DNA from: Chloroflexi bacterium 13_1_40CM_68_21
GTDB taxonomy: Bacteria; Chloroflexota; Limnocylindria; P2-11E
Length of the DNA stretch: 13,278 bases
NCBI GenBank assembly: GCA_001917735.1
Contig: MNEO01000085.1
Coordinates: 1 to 13,278 of the forward strand
Direction: 5' to 3'
Position 1 is the stretch's first letter; each line of letters starts with the position of its first letter. Under the pieces are notes generated by a model. The model was not told the origin of the DNA. It made no database searches and was given only the letters and a program-made list of their open reading frames with translations. Below, piece by piece: positions 13,095 through 13,278 of this stretch. The translations under genes and the position numbers were made by a program.

Positions 13095-13278
13095 CTAGTC
13101 AGAGCGCTCCTGTTGGTCGCGGCCGTTGAGGGCAACAAGCGTCAGGAATTCGTGAAGCAATGTGCCAGCCAGGAGCGAGGTGACCTCGCCGTGGTCGTAT
13201 TGAGGCTGAACCTCAACCAAGTCAAAGCCGATCAGGTTGAGGCCCCGTAGTCCGCGGACCAGCCGGAGCGCATCGCGG
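13095..13278 (-). CDS. Arginase/agmatinase (ureohydrolase) family enzyme, C-terminal part
   Basis: Only the last ~60 codons are in the window; the 5' part continues past the right edge. The minus strand reads RDALRLVRGLRGLNLIGFDL, VEVQPQYDHGEVTSLLAGTL, LHEFLTLVALNGRDQQERSD, then TAG at 13095. The phrase GLN-IGFDLVEV-P-YD---VTSLLAG---HEFL is the C-terminal signature of the ureohydrolase superfamily (arginase, agmatinase, formiminoglutamase, guanidino-acid hydrolases), Mn- or Ni-dependent enzymes that release urea or a related amide. The metal-binding DxHxD motifs lie outside the window, so the substrate cannot be told. Its 3' end faces repeat copy F, 14 bp away. Confidence 0.82.
   Translation of the reverse strand, partial: RDALRLVRGLRGLNLIGFDLVEVQPQYDHGEVTSLLAGTLLHEFLTLVALNGRDQQERSD

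Overview
The window is high-GC DNA with GTG, TTG and probably CTG starts, strong GGAG-type ribosome sites on most genes, a deazaflavin (F420)-type reductase, a SARP-type regulator, a LAL/LuxR regulator and beta-propeller proteins. This suggests a soil-type Actinomycetota (for example Thermoleophilia) or Chloroflexota (for example Limnocylindria). The sequence alone does not separate the two.

Layout. Positions 1-230: end of an SDR/NAD(P)-binding protein. 317-1704: a plus-strand operon of AraC-type regulator, VOC protein and DUF1801 protein. 1952-3290 (minus): a DUF1059 mini-protein and an NHL-repeat lipoprotein, translationally coupled and divergent from a SARP-type regulator (about 3371-4135, plus). 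4401-6628: three single-gene units, VOC (minus), SnoaL-like (minus) and F420-type reductase (plus, damaged 5' end). 6873-9590: a 905-aa LAL/LuxR regulator. 9654-12157: an operon of DUF4242 protein, Tat-type lipoprotein solute-binding protein and YVTN beta-propeller protein, closed by a strong hairpin. 12539-12898: a conserved hypothetical. 13095-13278 (minus): C-terminus of an arginase/agmatinase-family enzyme.

Two signals cut across the genes. First, an imperfect repeat of about 85 bp occurs six times, always in the same orientation, at about 1766, 5062, 5876, 6731, 12372 and 12995, with a related fragment at 4205. Its first ~19 bases are the reverse complement of the 3' end of a bacterial tRNA-Gly gene. 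Four adjacent pairs enclose exactly one gene each, three of them spaced 814-857 bp. This looks like an array of cassettes separated by tRNA-derived, att-like sites, although no recombinase is present.

Second, direct repeats of CAAGG(G)TT with an 11-12 bp period lie in front of the DUF1059-NHL operon and in front of the DUF4242-lipoprotein-YVTN operon. They have matching orientation, and a -10-like hexamer begins 7-8 bp after the last unit. This is the geometry known for SARP binding sites, and a SARP gene sits beside the first one. The inferred picture is a SARP that controls two cell-surface operons, each encoding a secreted beta-propeller.
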